A DNA stretch of 64,000 nucleotides from Citrobacter sp. JGM124 (GTDB lineage Bacteria > Pseudomonadota > Gammaproteobacteria > Enterobacterales > Enterobacteriaceae): positions 186,001 through 250,000 of the forward strand of contig NZ_JAERJD010000007.1 in the NCBI RefSeq assembly GCF_018257795.1, in the 5' to 3' direction. Positions 28,217 through 38,100 of the stretch are shown here, piece by piece. The notes below the pieces were generated by a model. The model was not told where the DNA came from. It searched no databases and saw only the letters and a list, made by a program, of their open reading frames with translations. Position 1 is the stretch's first letter. Every line of letters starts with the position of its first letter. The translations under genes were made by a program, and so were the position numbers.

Positions 28217-29338
28217 TTATTTTTCCAGCTGTTGAATCTGAATACGCTGTGTTTCATCTAACATACTGGCTTTGGCACGAATACGCGCTTCAAGCTGCGT
28301 AATCATATCGTCATTGTCCATACGTTGTTTTTGACGCACGCCGTCCTCATAGAAGCCACTTTTTTTATTGCCCCCTGTGACCCCCAGCGTGGAAACCAGC
28401 GCTTCACCTGGGCCATTAACCACACAGCCGATGATCGAAACGTCCATTGGCGTGATGATATCTTCAAGACGCTGTTCAAGCGCATTGACGGTGCCAATAA
28501 CATCAAATTCCTGACGTGAGCAGGTCGGGCAAGCAATAAAGTTGATCCCACGTGAGCGGATGCGAAGTGATTTCAAAATGTCGAAACCGACTTTGATCTC
28601 TTCCACTGGATCGGCCGCCAGAGAAATACGCAACGTGTCGCCGATCCCTTCTGAGAGCAATAAGCCTAAACCAATGGCTGACTTTACCGCCCCCGCCCGC
28701 GCACCACCAGCCTCAGTGATCCCTAAATGAAGTGGCTGATTGATCTGTTTTGCCAGTAAGCGGTACGACTCCACAGCCAAAAATACGTCTGACGCTTTTA
28801 CACTCACTTTGAATTGATCAAAGTTCAGACGATCAAGATGATCAACATGGCGCATCGCTGACTCAAGCAGGGCCTGCGGGGTTGGCTCGCCATACTTTTC
28901 CTGCAAGTCTTTCTCTAAAGAACCGGCATTGACACCAATACGAATCGGAATGTTTTTGTCTCGGGCACAATCGACCACACTACGAATACGTGCTTCGCTG
29001 CCGATATTACCAGGGTTGATGCGCAGGCAGTCAACCCCATATTCCGCAACTTTTAAAGCAATTCGGTAATCAAAGTGAATGTCAGCAACCAAGGGAATAT
29101 TGACTTGCTGTTTGATGATCTTAAAGGCTTCAGCGGCGTCCATGGTAGGGACGGATACGCGAACAATATCCGCGCCAACACGTTCTAACGCTTTGATTTG
29201 ATTAACCGTCGCTTCCACATCAGTGGTGCGCGTATTAGTCATAGACTGCACGGCTATCGGTGCACCATCGCCAATCGGGACATTCCCGACATAAATTCGG
29301 GTCGATTTCCGGCGTTGGATGGGTGCGGCATTATGCAT
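28217..29338 (-). CDS. ispG: 4-hydroxy-3-methylbut-2-enyl-diphosphate synthase IspG
   Basis: 373 residues from ATG 29338 ([18 protein letters not shown]), which aligns with E. coli; the frame opens to 29353. A TIM-barrel half ([15 protein letters not shown]) is followed by the 4Fe-4S domain with cysteines in CPTCSRQ and [11 protein letters not shown]. It converts MEcPP to HMBPP in the MEP isoprenoid pathway and needs an iron-sulfur cluster, as made by the isc genes in the same window. GGAGA precedes the start. Confidence 0.97.
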   Translation of the reverse strand: MHNAAPIQRRKSTRIYVGNVPIGDGAPIAVQSMTNTRTTDVEATVNQIKALERVGADIVRVSVPTMDAAEAFKIIKQQVNIPLVADIHFDYRIALKVAEYGVDCLRINPGNIGSEARIRSVVDCARDKNIPIRIGVNAGSLEKDLQEKYGEPTPQALLESAMRHVDHLDRLNFDQFKVSVKASDVFLAVESYRLLAKQINQPLHLGITEAGGARAGAVKSAIGLGLLLSEGIGDTLRISLAADPVEEIKVGFDILKSLRIRSRGINFIACPTCSRQEFDVIGTVNALEQRLEDIITPMDVSIIGCVVNGPGEALVSTLGVTGGNKKSGFYEDGVRQKQRMDNDDMITQLEARIRAKASMLDETQRIQIQQLEK

Positions 29339-29376
29339 GATAAATCTCCACAATTACGCATCATAAACGGTGATGC

Positions 29377-30378
29377 TTATTCAGCACTCACCGTCAGACG
29401 AGCAACCTGGTTAGTTCGAATAAAACGACTCAGATCAACAGGATTACCCTGGAATTTGATCTCTACTGCTGCTGGCGCCCCGATCTTTAATTTGTAGGAT
29501 GGGTGACCAGCTAAATCAAGTGTTTCACCTTTACGCTTTAAGCCGCTAAATAACTTCTTGCCTGCGGCATCGGTGACTTCCAACCAACAGTCACTGCTAA
29601 ATACCATATTCAGGGCATCTGCAGAGCTTGCAGCGGGGGTGACGTCAGCCTGGGTTGTTGGTAAGGAAGCCTCCGGCGCTGCAGTACTCCCTGGAGATTG
29701 CAGATTATCAACTGAAGTTTGACTTTGGGAGACGGCAGCATCTGATTGCGGTGGCACATTACTGGCTGCGGTATTTTCCCCTGGCGCTATGCTATTGGTC
29801 GAGGCTGTCACTTCGGGCTGCACCGGCACCGACGGTGCCGACGCCGTAGTTTCACGATCCGGCGCCAGGTTATCCCCATTATTGAGATCCAGAATATGCT
29901 CATCCTGAGTAGCTGAAAGCTCACTGGAAGATTGATCATCCATGCGGGTGATCTCAGCTTGCTGTGCTTTATGATTTTGCCACCACCAGGCTCCGGTCAG
30001 CCCGAGGACGATAAGCAAAATCAGCCAAGTGAAACTCATCAACCAGCCATCGCGCTTCTTACGACGTTTACCCAGTGAATAGCTTTGCATCGCTTCCACT
30101 TTACTGTCCCGGATAGGGGTCTGTTTTGCCATCATAGGCAGCAGTTCTTCTTCCGGGATACGAACCAGGCGGGCATAAGAGCGAATGTAACCACGCAGGA
30201 AGGTCGACGCTAAATCCTCAGGAGTGTTGTTCTCCTCGATATTCCGTACTGTGGAAACTTTAAGACACAGGCGTTCAGCTACGGCTTGCTGGCTAAGGCC
30301 CATTTGCTCGCGGGCAAGACGCAAACGTTCGCCCGTCGTTTGTGCTGCATTTGACTCTTGAGTGGCTTCAGTATTCAT
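29377..30378 (-). CDS. rodZ: Cytoskeletal regulator RodZ
   Basis: 333 residues: a Cro-type helix-turn-helix (about 15-80, with [25 protein letters not shown]), a basic KRRKKRD just before a single membrane helix (112-133), a Ser/Thr/Pro-rich periplasmic linker (about 150-245), and a C-terminal beta domain ([17 protein letters not shown]). RodZ ties MreB filaments to the membrane and maintains rod shape. It lies just upstream of ispG, 38 bases apart, as in E. coli. Confidence 0.96.
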   Translation of the reverse strand: MNTEATQESNAAQTTGERLRLAREQMGLSQQAVAERLCLKVSTVRNIEENNTPEDLASTFLRGYIRSYARLVRIPEEELLPMMAKQTPIRDSKVEAMQSYSLGKRRKKRDGWLMSFTWLILLIVLGLTGAWWWQNHKAQQAEITRMDDQSSSELSATQDEHILDLNNGDNLAPDRETTASAPSVPVQPEVTASTNSIAPGENTAASNVPPQSDAAVSQSQTSVDNLQSPGSTAAPEASLPTTQADVTPAASSADALNMVFSSDCWLEVTDAAGKKLFSGLKRKGETLDLAGHPSYKLKIGAPAAVEIKFQGNPVDLSRFIRTNQVARLTVSAE

Positions 30379-30804
30379 TAGCTACGATTACGGGTGCTGT
30401 TCAATTAAATAATTAGGCACAAGTCTGTTACACAACGTTTTTATCACGTCAGGTTAACTCGTACCGCGAAAAATCCGCTACCTGAAGAAAGATGCTCAAC
30501 AATAAAACCCTGCAAAAAATAGGCAGTCTCTTACCTATTTAGCTCTCTTTATAAACCATTTAACGCCGTGAGGAGTCAATGCTGGTTGTTTATCATTAGT
30601 CACTCGCCTAACGTTACTAAATTCAGGCAACTAGACACTTGTAGCATCGCTACATACTGCCTTAAAGCAAACAGAAACGCACCGTAATTATTCACGGTAT
30701 TCACGTCTTGTTACGTGACACAGGTTAGCCCCCCTTGAGTGGTGGCTAACCTGATGGATATACACTTCGTTCGGGCCTGTAAACTGATACAAGGCCCCAT
30801 GCTA
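30379..30804. other. Intergenic region rlmN-rodZ with a 10-base stem-loop
   Basis: 426 bases. CAGGTTAGCC (30721-30730) and GGCTAACCTG (30744-30753) form a perfect stem, 52 bases after the rlmN stop, but with no T run on either side. No gene is seen; some other Gammaproteobacteria have a pilF/pilW gene here, and nothing like it remains. The rodZ promoter must lie in this stretch. Confidence 0.5.
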
Positions 30805-31968
30805 TCAAACCGCTTTAACAGCGATAGCCTCACCCTGCATACGCTTACGTAAAGTACGCTTCGTGCGGTCAATCACTTCACCAGCCAGCTGGCCACAGGC
30901 TGCATCAATGTCGTCCCCGCGAGTTTTGCGCACGATGGTGGTAAAACCATAGCTCATCAGCACTTTCGAGAAACGATCGATACGGCTGTTGGAACTACGC
31001 CCATAAGGGGCTCCTGGGAACGGGTTCCATGGAATCAAGTTTATCTTACATGGCGTATCTTTCAGGCATTCTGCCAATTGGTGTGCATGCTCTGTGCCAT
31101 CATTAACATGATCTAATAAAACATACTCTATCGTGACGCGTCCCTGATTAGCATTAGACTTTTCCAGATAGCGACGTACTGCGCTCAGGAAGGTCTCGAT
31201 ATTGTACTTTTTGTTGATGGGCATGATTTCATCACGAATCGCATCGGTAGGAGCGTGAAGCGAAATCGCCAATGCCACATCGATCATATCGCCCAGTTTA
31301 TCCAGGGCAGGAACCACACCAGAAGTGGAAAGCGTCACACGACGTTTGGACAACCCAAAACCAAAGTCATCCAGCATGATTTCCATCGCAGGGACCACGT
31401 TATTGAGGTTCAGCAGAGGTTCCCCCATCCCCATCATCACAACGTTGGTGATAGGGCGTATACCGGTTTTTTTCTGGGCACCAATAATTTTGGCTGCACG
31501 CCACACCTGGCCGATTATCTCTGAGACTCGCAGGTTACGGTTAAAGCCTTGCTGTGCTGTTGAGCAAAATTTGCACTCCAGGGCACAGCCTACTTGGGAA
31601 GATACACACAAGGTTGCACGATCAGCCTCTGGAATATAAACCGTTTCCACCAGTTGATCTGCGATCTTAATCGCCCATTTAATGGTGCCGTCCGAAGAAC
31701 GCTGTTCTTCCGCTACCTCAGGGGCACGGATCACGGCAACTTCTTTCAACTTAGTGCGCAGCACTTTGTTGATGTCGGTCATCTCATCAAAATCATCGCT
31801 GCAGTAGTGATACATCCACTTCATGACTTGATCAGCACGGAATGGTTTTTCACCCAGCCCGGCAAAAAACTCGCGCATTTGCTGACGATTCAAGTCAAGT
31901 AGATTAATTTTTTCAGGTTGGCTAACGGCACAAACAGATGAAGTTTCAGGCACATTCATTTCAGACAT
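30805..31968 (-). CDS. rlmN: Dual-specificity 23S rRNA/tRNA adenine C2-methyltransferase RlmN
   Basis: 387 residues from ATG 31968 (MSEMNVPET); the open frame reaches 32100 but that extension has no family match and overlaps the ndk terminator. The radical-SAM motif CxxxCxxC is read as CALECKFCS, with GMGEPLLN and the late resolving Cys in DIDAACGQL. It methylates A2503 of 23S rRNA and A37 of several tRNAs. Near the E. coli length of 384. Confidence 0.97.
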   Translation of the reverse strand: MSEMNVPETSSVCAVSQPEKINLLDLNRQQMREFFAGLGEKPFRADQVMKWMYHYCSDDFDEMTDINKVLRTKLKEVAVIRAPEVAEEQRSSDGTIKWAIKIADQLVETVYIPEADRATLCVSSQVGCALECKFCSTAQQGFNRNLRVSEIIGQVWRAAKIIGAQKKTGIRPITNVVMMGMGEPLLNLNNVVPAMEIMLDDFGFGLSKRRVTLSTSGVVPALDKLGDMIDVALAISLHAPTDAIRDEIMPINKKYNIETFLSAVRRYLEKSNANQGRVTIEYVLLDHVNDGTEHAHQLAECLKDTPCKINLIPWNPFPGAPYGRSSNSRIDRFSKVLMSYGFTTIVRKTRGDDIDAACGQLAGEVIDRTKRTLRKRMQGEAIAVKAV

Positions 31969-32012
31969 AATTTTTCCGGCCTCGTTATTACACGTTATGG
32001 CCCCAGGTGGGT

Positions 32013-32051
32013 TAAAAAAGACGCCCCGGTGAGCAGGCTCTTCCGGGGCGT
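32013..32051 (-). terminator. Rho-independent terminator of ndk
   Basis: On the minus strand ACGCCCCGG (32051-32043), 13-base loop, CCGGGGCGT (32029-32021), then CTTTTTT (plus-strand A tract 32019-32014). It lies about 90 bases beyond the ndk stop, before rlmN. Confidence 0.9.
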
Positions 32052-32140
32052 TGTATTGTACAAATTCTCTGGCACGTATGCCATGACTGAAAGCGAACAA
32101 TATAAAATAAAATGTAAGCTCGCTTAACAGTTATTCTAAC

Positions 32141-32572
32141 TTAACGAGTACGTGGGCATACTTCATTTTCAGCAAAGAAGTAAGCAATTTCACGGGCTGC
32201 TGACTCAACAGAGTCCGAACCATGAGTACCGTTTTCAGTAAAGCTGTCAGCATAGTCTGCACGTAAAGTGCCTGCCAGTGCATTTTCCGGGTTAGTTGCT
32301 CCCAGCAAATCACGATGACGCTGGACAGCATTTTCGCCTTCCAGAACACTGACAACGATTGGACCAGAGGTCATAAATTCAACCAGACCATCAAAGAAAG
32401 GTCTGCCTTCGTGTTCAGCATAGAAGCCACGAGCCTGCTCCACACTCAGATGCAGCATTTTTGTTCCAACAATTTTGAAACCAGCAGATTCAAAGCGGAA
32501 GTAGATGTTACCAATAACGTTTTTTGCTACCGCATTGGGTTTGATGATGGAGAATGTGCGTTCAATAGCCAT
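32141..32572 (-). CDS. ndk: Nucleoside diphosphate kinase
   Basis: 143 residues from ATG 32572 ([15 protein letters not shown]), exactly the E. coli length; GAGG lies upstream. The active-site phosphohistidine is His117 in ENGTHGSDS. It transfers the gamma-phosphate from NTPs to NDPs. An in-frame start 15 bases upstream exists but lacks family support. Confidence 0.98.
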   Translation of the reverse strand: MAIERTFSIIKPNAVAKNVIGNIYFRFESAGFKIVGTKMLHLSVEQARGFYAEHEGRPFFDGLVEFMTSGPIVVSVLEGENAVQRHRDLLGATNPENALAGTLRADYADSFTENGTHGSDSVESAAREIAYFFAENEVCPRTR

Positions 32573-32871
32573 GATTACCTCTGTCAATGTGCTTTTAATT
32601 ACCGGTTACTTATCACAGTTAAACCCCAATCAGAAAAATTCAAGTGCTGTCTGTACCGATGAAAGTTCACCCGCCTGAACGGGCTGACTCAAACCGAATA
32701 GCACCTTAGCTCATCTACCTGCAATTCAATTAGTTGACGTAGTTCCAGTGTGAGTGGGCGCAGATTATAATGAGCAACTTTGCTGTTGCCTATGGATAGA
32801 GATAACATTTTTTTAAAAAAAACCGTTCAGTGATAACAATATTGCCCTAATCAGCCATTTTCCAGAGCAAA

Positions 32872-35181
32872 CTACTGCAAATCAAAATGAACGGTGGCAG
32901 TTTGTCCCCCGTCATCCAGCACCAGAATTTGATAGTGACCTGCATGGCTTAATTCCAGTGCAAGCGTTGAATCATGGCTGTCAACAACCGCCCCATTGAC
33001 GAACCAAAAATGCTTTCCCTGCCCTCCCTGGGAAAAGATTTTAACGGCTAACTGCTGCTGGCCCGGTAAGCGTTTTAACGTTTCTCCATTACGGACACCA
33101 AAGAGTAATAACGGGGTCAGCGCCGGTACCTGTCTCGGAGGGCATATCGCTGAAGCCGGTGGCAAACGCTGGGCTCGTTGCTCGGATGGTGTCAGCCACG
33201 GCTCAAGCGCTAATGGCCATAGCATCACCTGCCGTGGGTGTGCATCCGGGCAATCGGGCGCCACGCTGTCCCCATGCTTATCGCCCCATATCCGCTGTTG
33301 TATTCCTTGAATGCCCTCCTGGCCGGGAGCCTGGAGAGTGGGCGGCTGGCTTTTGTCTAATAACCAGGTCATCAGGCGACGACGACAATTACTGTCACCC
33401 GGGGGGAGCGATTGCCCCCCCGGCCAGCATATTTCGGCGGGAGTAACACTGTCAGGGCGTAAATCAACCGGCATCCGCAGCTGCTGCACTCTTGACGTTG
33501 CCTGGAGAACATTGTTGACTTGATTAAGCAACGGTAGTGCACTTCTTTGCCCAAATTGCCCGGCAGTGGGTGTACCATCAGGCCGCCCTACCCAGACCCC
33601 TATTATATAGCGCGCATTGAGACCTATCGCCCATGCATCCCGATAACCATAGCTGGTACCGGTTTTCCAGGCTAAAGGAACCACTGGAGACAAGTCACCA
33701 TCCGGCACAGGCTGAGATTGCCCCGCCAGGATACGACGTATTATCCAGGCGGCTCCCGGAGACATTAATTGACGCTCACGTAATTCGTCTGTCGCGAGTA
33801 AACGCAAATCGGCAGCTTTGCCATGACGGGCAAAAGCACTATAGGCCGCCACCAGCTTATCCAGCCTCGCCCCACCGCCCCCAAGAATTAATGAGAGATT
33901 TGGCTCACTGCCGGGTGGCAGGTAAAGATTCAAACCAATATTGCGTAATTCAGCCGCAAAACGTTTCGGGCCATAAGCCTCCAGTACCTGCACGGCGGGT
34001 AAATTTAAGGATCGTACTAATGCATCGCTCATACTGACAGGCCCATTAAAGCCAGTGTCAAAATTCCCGGGCCGATAATCGCTAAAATGACGTGGCACGT
34101 CCTGAAGTAATGAAGCGGGGTGAATCAGCCCATCATCCAGTGCCATACCAAAAAGAAAGGGCTTGAGTACGGAGCCCGGCGACCGAACCGCGGTGATCAT
34201 ATCCACATGCCCGAAACGGCTGCTGTCATTGATATCCGCTGAACCAATCCAGGCCTGAACATCCATAGTACTGTGATCAACAACCAGAATTGCCAGTGAC
34301 GTGCGGGCGGGCAATCCCGCTTTCCAGTTCAGTGCCAGTGTTTCTAGCTGGCGTTGTAATGGGGCATCAATAGTCGTGGTGATCAACGAGCTCTGATGCT
34401 GGCTGGCAAGGTAACGGGATAACAATGGTGCCTGCTGTGGCACCTGCCTTGGGGCCAGCCAGACGGGTTCTTCCAGTGATTCGTCAACCTGCTGCGCAGG
34501 CCACAATCCTTGGTTTTTCATCCGTAGCAATACCTTGTCCCGTGCCTGCTGTGCCCGTTCTGGCCAACGATCAGGTCGTAAACGGCTGGGGGCCTGGGGT
34601 AAAACCGCCAGCAGCGCTGCTTCAGAATAACTGAGGTCTGACGGGGCCTTACCGAGGTAAGCCCAACTGGCGGCACCAATCCCCTGCAAGGTTCCTCCAA
34701 AAGGAGCCAGATTAAGATACAGAGTCAGAATCTCTTTCTTTGAATAATGCCATTCCAGCTGAAATGCACGCCAGATCTGGCGTATTTTTCCGCTCATGGT
34801 GCGGGGGTGTGGCTCCAGTAAACGGGCAACTTGCATTGTCAGCGTGCTGCCGCCTGAAATAATTTCCCCATTGCGAATAAACTGCCAGCCAGCACGAAGT
34901 AATGAAAAAGGGTTAACCCCCGGGTGATACCAGAACCCACGATCCTCGTAATTTATTAAAGCGTCCAGGTATAAAGGAGATACCTGTTCAGGAATCACTG
35001 GATAGCGCCACACCCCTTCTTTATCAGCAAAACGCCACAGGGGGGTGCCATCCTTTGCCACTACCACACGAGCCGGGCTGGTGTCATTAACGGGTACCGG
35101 CCAGCAACGATCCGCCAGCCAGAGTAAAAAAAAGGGCAGCGCTATAAGCCCAAACCAGAATCGATAACGCTGCTTTTTCAT
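32872..35181 (-). CDS. pbpC: Penicillin-binding protein 1C
   Basis: 769 residues: a short cytoplasmic tail and one membrane helix (about 8-24), a glycosyltransferase GT51 domain with NYEDRGFWYHPG (Glu79), then GGSTLTMQVAR and KIRQIWRAFQLEW. A transpeptidase domain follows with SVLK (Ser337, Lys340), SLN and KTGTSYG. The C-terminal BiPBP_C domain ends in VHFDLQ. It is a bifunctional murein synthase. It sits 12 bases downstream of the alpha-2-macroglobulin gene, and the two are typically paired. Confidence 0.96.
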   Translation of the reverse strand: MKKQRYRFWFGLIALPFFLLWLADRCWPVPVNDTSPARVVVAKDGTPLWRFADKEGVWRYPVIPEQVSPLYLDALINYEDRGFWYHPGVNPFSLLRAGWQFIRNGEIISGGSTLTMQVARLLEPHPRTMSGKIRQIWRAFQLEWHYSKKEILTLYLNLAPFGGTLQGIGAASWAYLGKAPSDLSYSEAALLAVLPQAPSRLRPDRWPERAQQARDKVLLRMKNQGLWPAQQVDESLEEPVWLAPRQVPQQAPLLSRYLASQHQSSLITTTIDAPLQRQLETLALNWKAGLPARTSLAILVVDHSTMDVQAWIGSADINDSSRFGHVDMITAVRSPGSVLKPFLFGMALDDGLIHPASLLQDVPRHFSDYRPGNFDTGFNGPVSMSDALVRSLNLPAVQVLEAYGPKRFAAELRNIGLNLYLPPGSEPNLSLILGGGGARLDKLVAAYSAFARHGKAADLRLLATDELRERQLMSPGAAWIIRRILAGQSQPVPDGDLSPVVPLAWKTGTSYGYRDAWAIGLNARYIIGVWVGRPDGTPTAGQFGQRSALPLLNQVNNVLQATSRVQQLRMPVDLRPDSVTPAEICWPGGQSLPPGDSNCRRRLMTWLLDKSQPPTLQAPGQEGIQGIQQRIWGDKHGDSVAPDCPDAHPRQVMLWPLALEPWLTPSEQRAQRLPPASAICPPRQVPALTPLLLFGVRNGETLKRLPGQQQLAVKIFSQGGQGKHFWFVNGAVVDSHDSTLALELSHAGHYQILVLDDGGQTATVHFDLQ

Positions 35182-35193
35182 CCCCAGGATTCC

Positions 35194-38100
35194 CTAAGGT
35201 ACAATGGTCAAACTTGCCGGGGTTGCCCCTGTTGCCCGCCACTGGGGAACATACATAGACTCAACCTGGGGCATGGGCACCCGATAGGTGCCAGGGGTCA
35301 CTGCACGTGCCAGATAGAGCAAGGTAGCATGCTCTTTTCGCGGCAGGGACAAGGCTGCCACAAATCTGTCATCACGAAATTCCATGTGCTGTATATCCTG
35401 CTGCTGCATTTGTTCAACCCATTGACTTAACTGGCTTCCTGGCGCGTTATCGCTAAACTGAGCACTGCTGTTGGCCAGGTTCTGATTTTCCAGTTCAAAC
35501 CCTGCAGGTAACATATCAACCACCAGCGCATCAGGCACATCTCTGTCTGCCCAGACACTCAGTTTGACGATTACCAGCTCACCACTCCTGAGGGACGACA
35601 GAGAACGGTTGTTACCATCACTGTCAAGGAATTGCCTCTCTATATGCAGAACATTGGCCTGAGGCTGAGGCATCTGTTGCAAATAACCTGAACTGTCCAC
35701 ACGCAGATAAAGAGGCTGCTCTCCACGGTTCTGAACCGACAGATGCGCTAACGGGTCTGCCGTCAAATTTAGTGTTTTCGGCTGAGTACCGGTTACGGGC
35801 TGATCTGACAATGAAGTCAGTGCCTGCCAGTTATCCTGTTTATTGTGCAGATTACGCCCCGCCAGGAACAAAGCATTGGTCTCTTGTGTTGAAAGCCAGC
35901 GCTCCCCCCATGCCCGATTAGAGAGCTGGAGTAATAGCTGATTCTGTTGTTCCGGTAACAAGGCATACTCCTCGAGCAAACTGAGCATAGCAGCCAAATC
36001 CCTGAGATCACTGCCATAATCACCCAACCAAACCCGATCATCACGACGAGGCGTGGCTAAACCCAGCTCGAGGGCTTTCTGACTACGTGGATCATCTCCC
36101 ATAAGTTTGAGCGCCACACCTAATTGCACTAGCGGTAAACCGTTTTCACTTTGGCCATGGCGAGCCCATAGCTCTCTTAAAGCCCCCAGGGGGGCTTTCT
36201 GCTGGCGGGCCAGTACTAACCCGGCATAAGCCTGAACAGCAAACCGGCTGGCTGCCACTTGATTACCATAACGAATATCAATCAGGCTGGGGTCAGTGAG
36301 ATACTGTAACAAACGCTTATTGGCTTTATTCAGTACGTCTGTATTCACGTGATAGCCTTGTTCGGCCGCACGTACCAGGAAGTCTGTGGCATAAGCCGTT
36401 AACCAATATTCTTCCGGGCCGGATTTATCCCACAGGCCAAATCCGCCTTTATCATTTTGCATATCAAGCAGCCGCCCAATCCCTGTCTCTACCGCCTCAT
36501 GGCGCAGACTATCACTGATACCTTTGATACCAAGCTGAGTCAGTGATAGTTGATTCGTATAGAGCGAGGGATAAAGCCCGCTAACAGTTTGCTCAAGACA
36601 GCCATAAGGATAGGCATTGAGCTCACGAATATAGCGTGAGAGGTTTAACGGTGGCTGGCCACTTATTAACAGTTGCCCTTCAATAGTTTCAGGTACTAAG
36701 CCCGAAATAAGTTCCGGGGGGAAAGTCCAGACCTCATCCGTTGCCAGAACAACACCACTGTTCGACGTTGTGGCAGGAAATGCGGGGCGAATACCTATTT
36801 TCCAGTTTTTGGTCAGGCGCTGATCACCCGGTAGCGCCGGGCCACTGACAACAAGATTCAGTTCACCTGTCCCCCATCCTTCTTTCGCGGTTACTGGAAT
36901 AAATAACGTTTTACGCTCCCCGGGACTCAGCACAAGTGATGATTGAGGCTGAGTAGCATCAAGTCTCAGCAGCCCGGCTGCGGCAAGGTGAACCTGAATA
37001 TTCTGCACGACATCGGTCATGTTGCTCACATCCAGTGCCAGCCGGGACTGATCTCCCCCCGCCATAAACCGCGGTGCTGCCAGTTCTGTAATTAATGGGG
37101 CTGCAACCAGGGTGTGGCTTTCTCCGCTACCAAACTTATCGTCACTCCAGGCTTGAGCCATAATTTTTAGCTCACCGTTGAAATCCCCAACAGGCAGGCT
37201 TACTGTCCCCTCTCCATGCTCATCAAGAGTGACCGGCACAGCCTGCTGTGCCACAATATTGACGTGATTCACCGGCTTCTTACCACCACGGCTCAATTCA
37301 TCACCTTCGTCCCCGTCACCACCAAAACTCAACGATGCCAGTCGGCCTGAACCTTCAATCACCTGACCATAGATATCATAAATATCCGCACCGTAGCGCT
37401 TGCGGCCAAAGAAGGCATCCCAGGGTGATGGGGTTTTATAGTCAGTAATATTCAGCACGCCAATATCAACGGCGGATAACAGCACCTTGATCTGTTGAGG
37501 TAATGCTCCTTCAGTCGTGCTGGCCTTAACCTTGACATGGAGATCCTGGTTCGGCGTCATTTTATCCGGGCTGTTGAGAGTGAGCTGTAACCGGTGGTGT
37601 TCTTCAGACAATGGTAAATGTAAGACACCTACCGCCCTTTTTAGGGTTGCAGAACGGGAAGGATCCCCCGGACGCACCACCAATGCACTGATATATAAAT
37701 CCTGCCGTTTCCAGCGACTGTCGATGGGAATATCAAGCATCATGCCCCCTTCAGGGACATCAATAGCCTGCCACCATAATGGACCTTCACTGGATTCGAT
37801 CAGCGCATAGCCTTGCCCTGCTGCTGGTGCATTAATGCTAAGATGCACAGTATCCCCGGGGTTATACGCAGGTTTGTCCAGTTTTAATGTCACTTGATCC
37901 GGTCGCTTACCACCATCTGTTCCACTGTTATCCTGCCAGTCATATCCAGCCCAGAAACGCACACTACTGGTTATGCCATGTTGTGGATCTTCCACTTCAA
38001 GACGATAAGCCCCCCATTCCACAGGGAATGAGACGCTTCCCGTCTCGCCTTCTGCCAGATTAAGCGGTTGCTCCGCCTGGACCAGCTCTTTCTGGTCATA

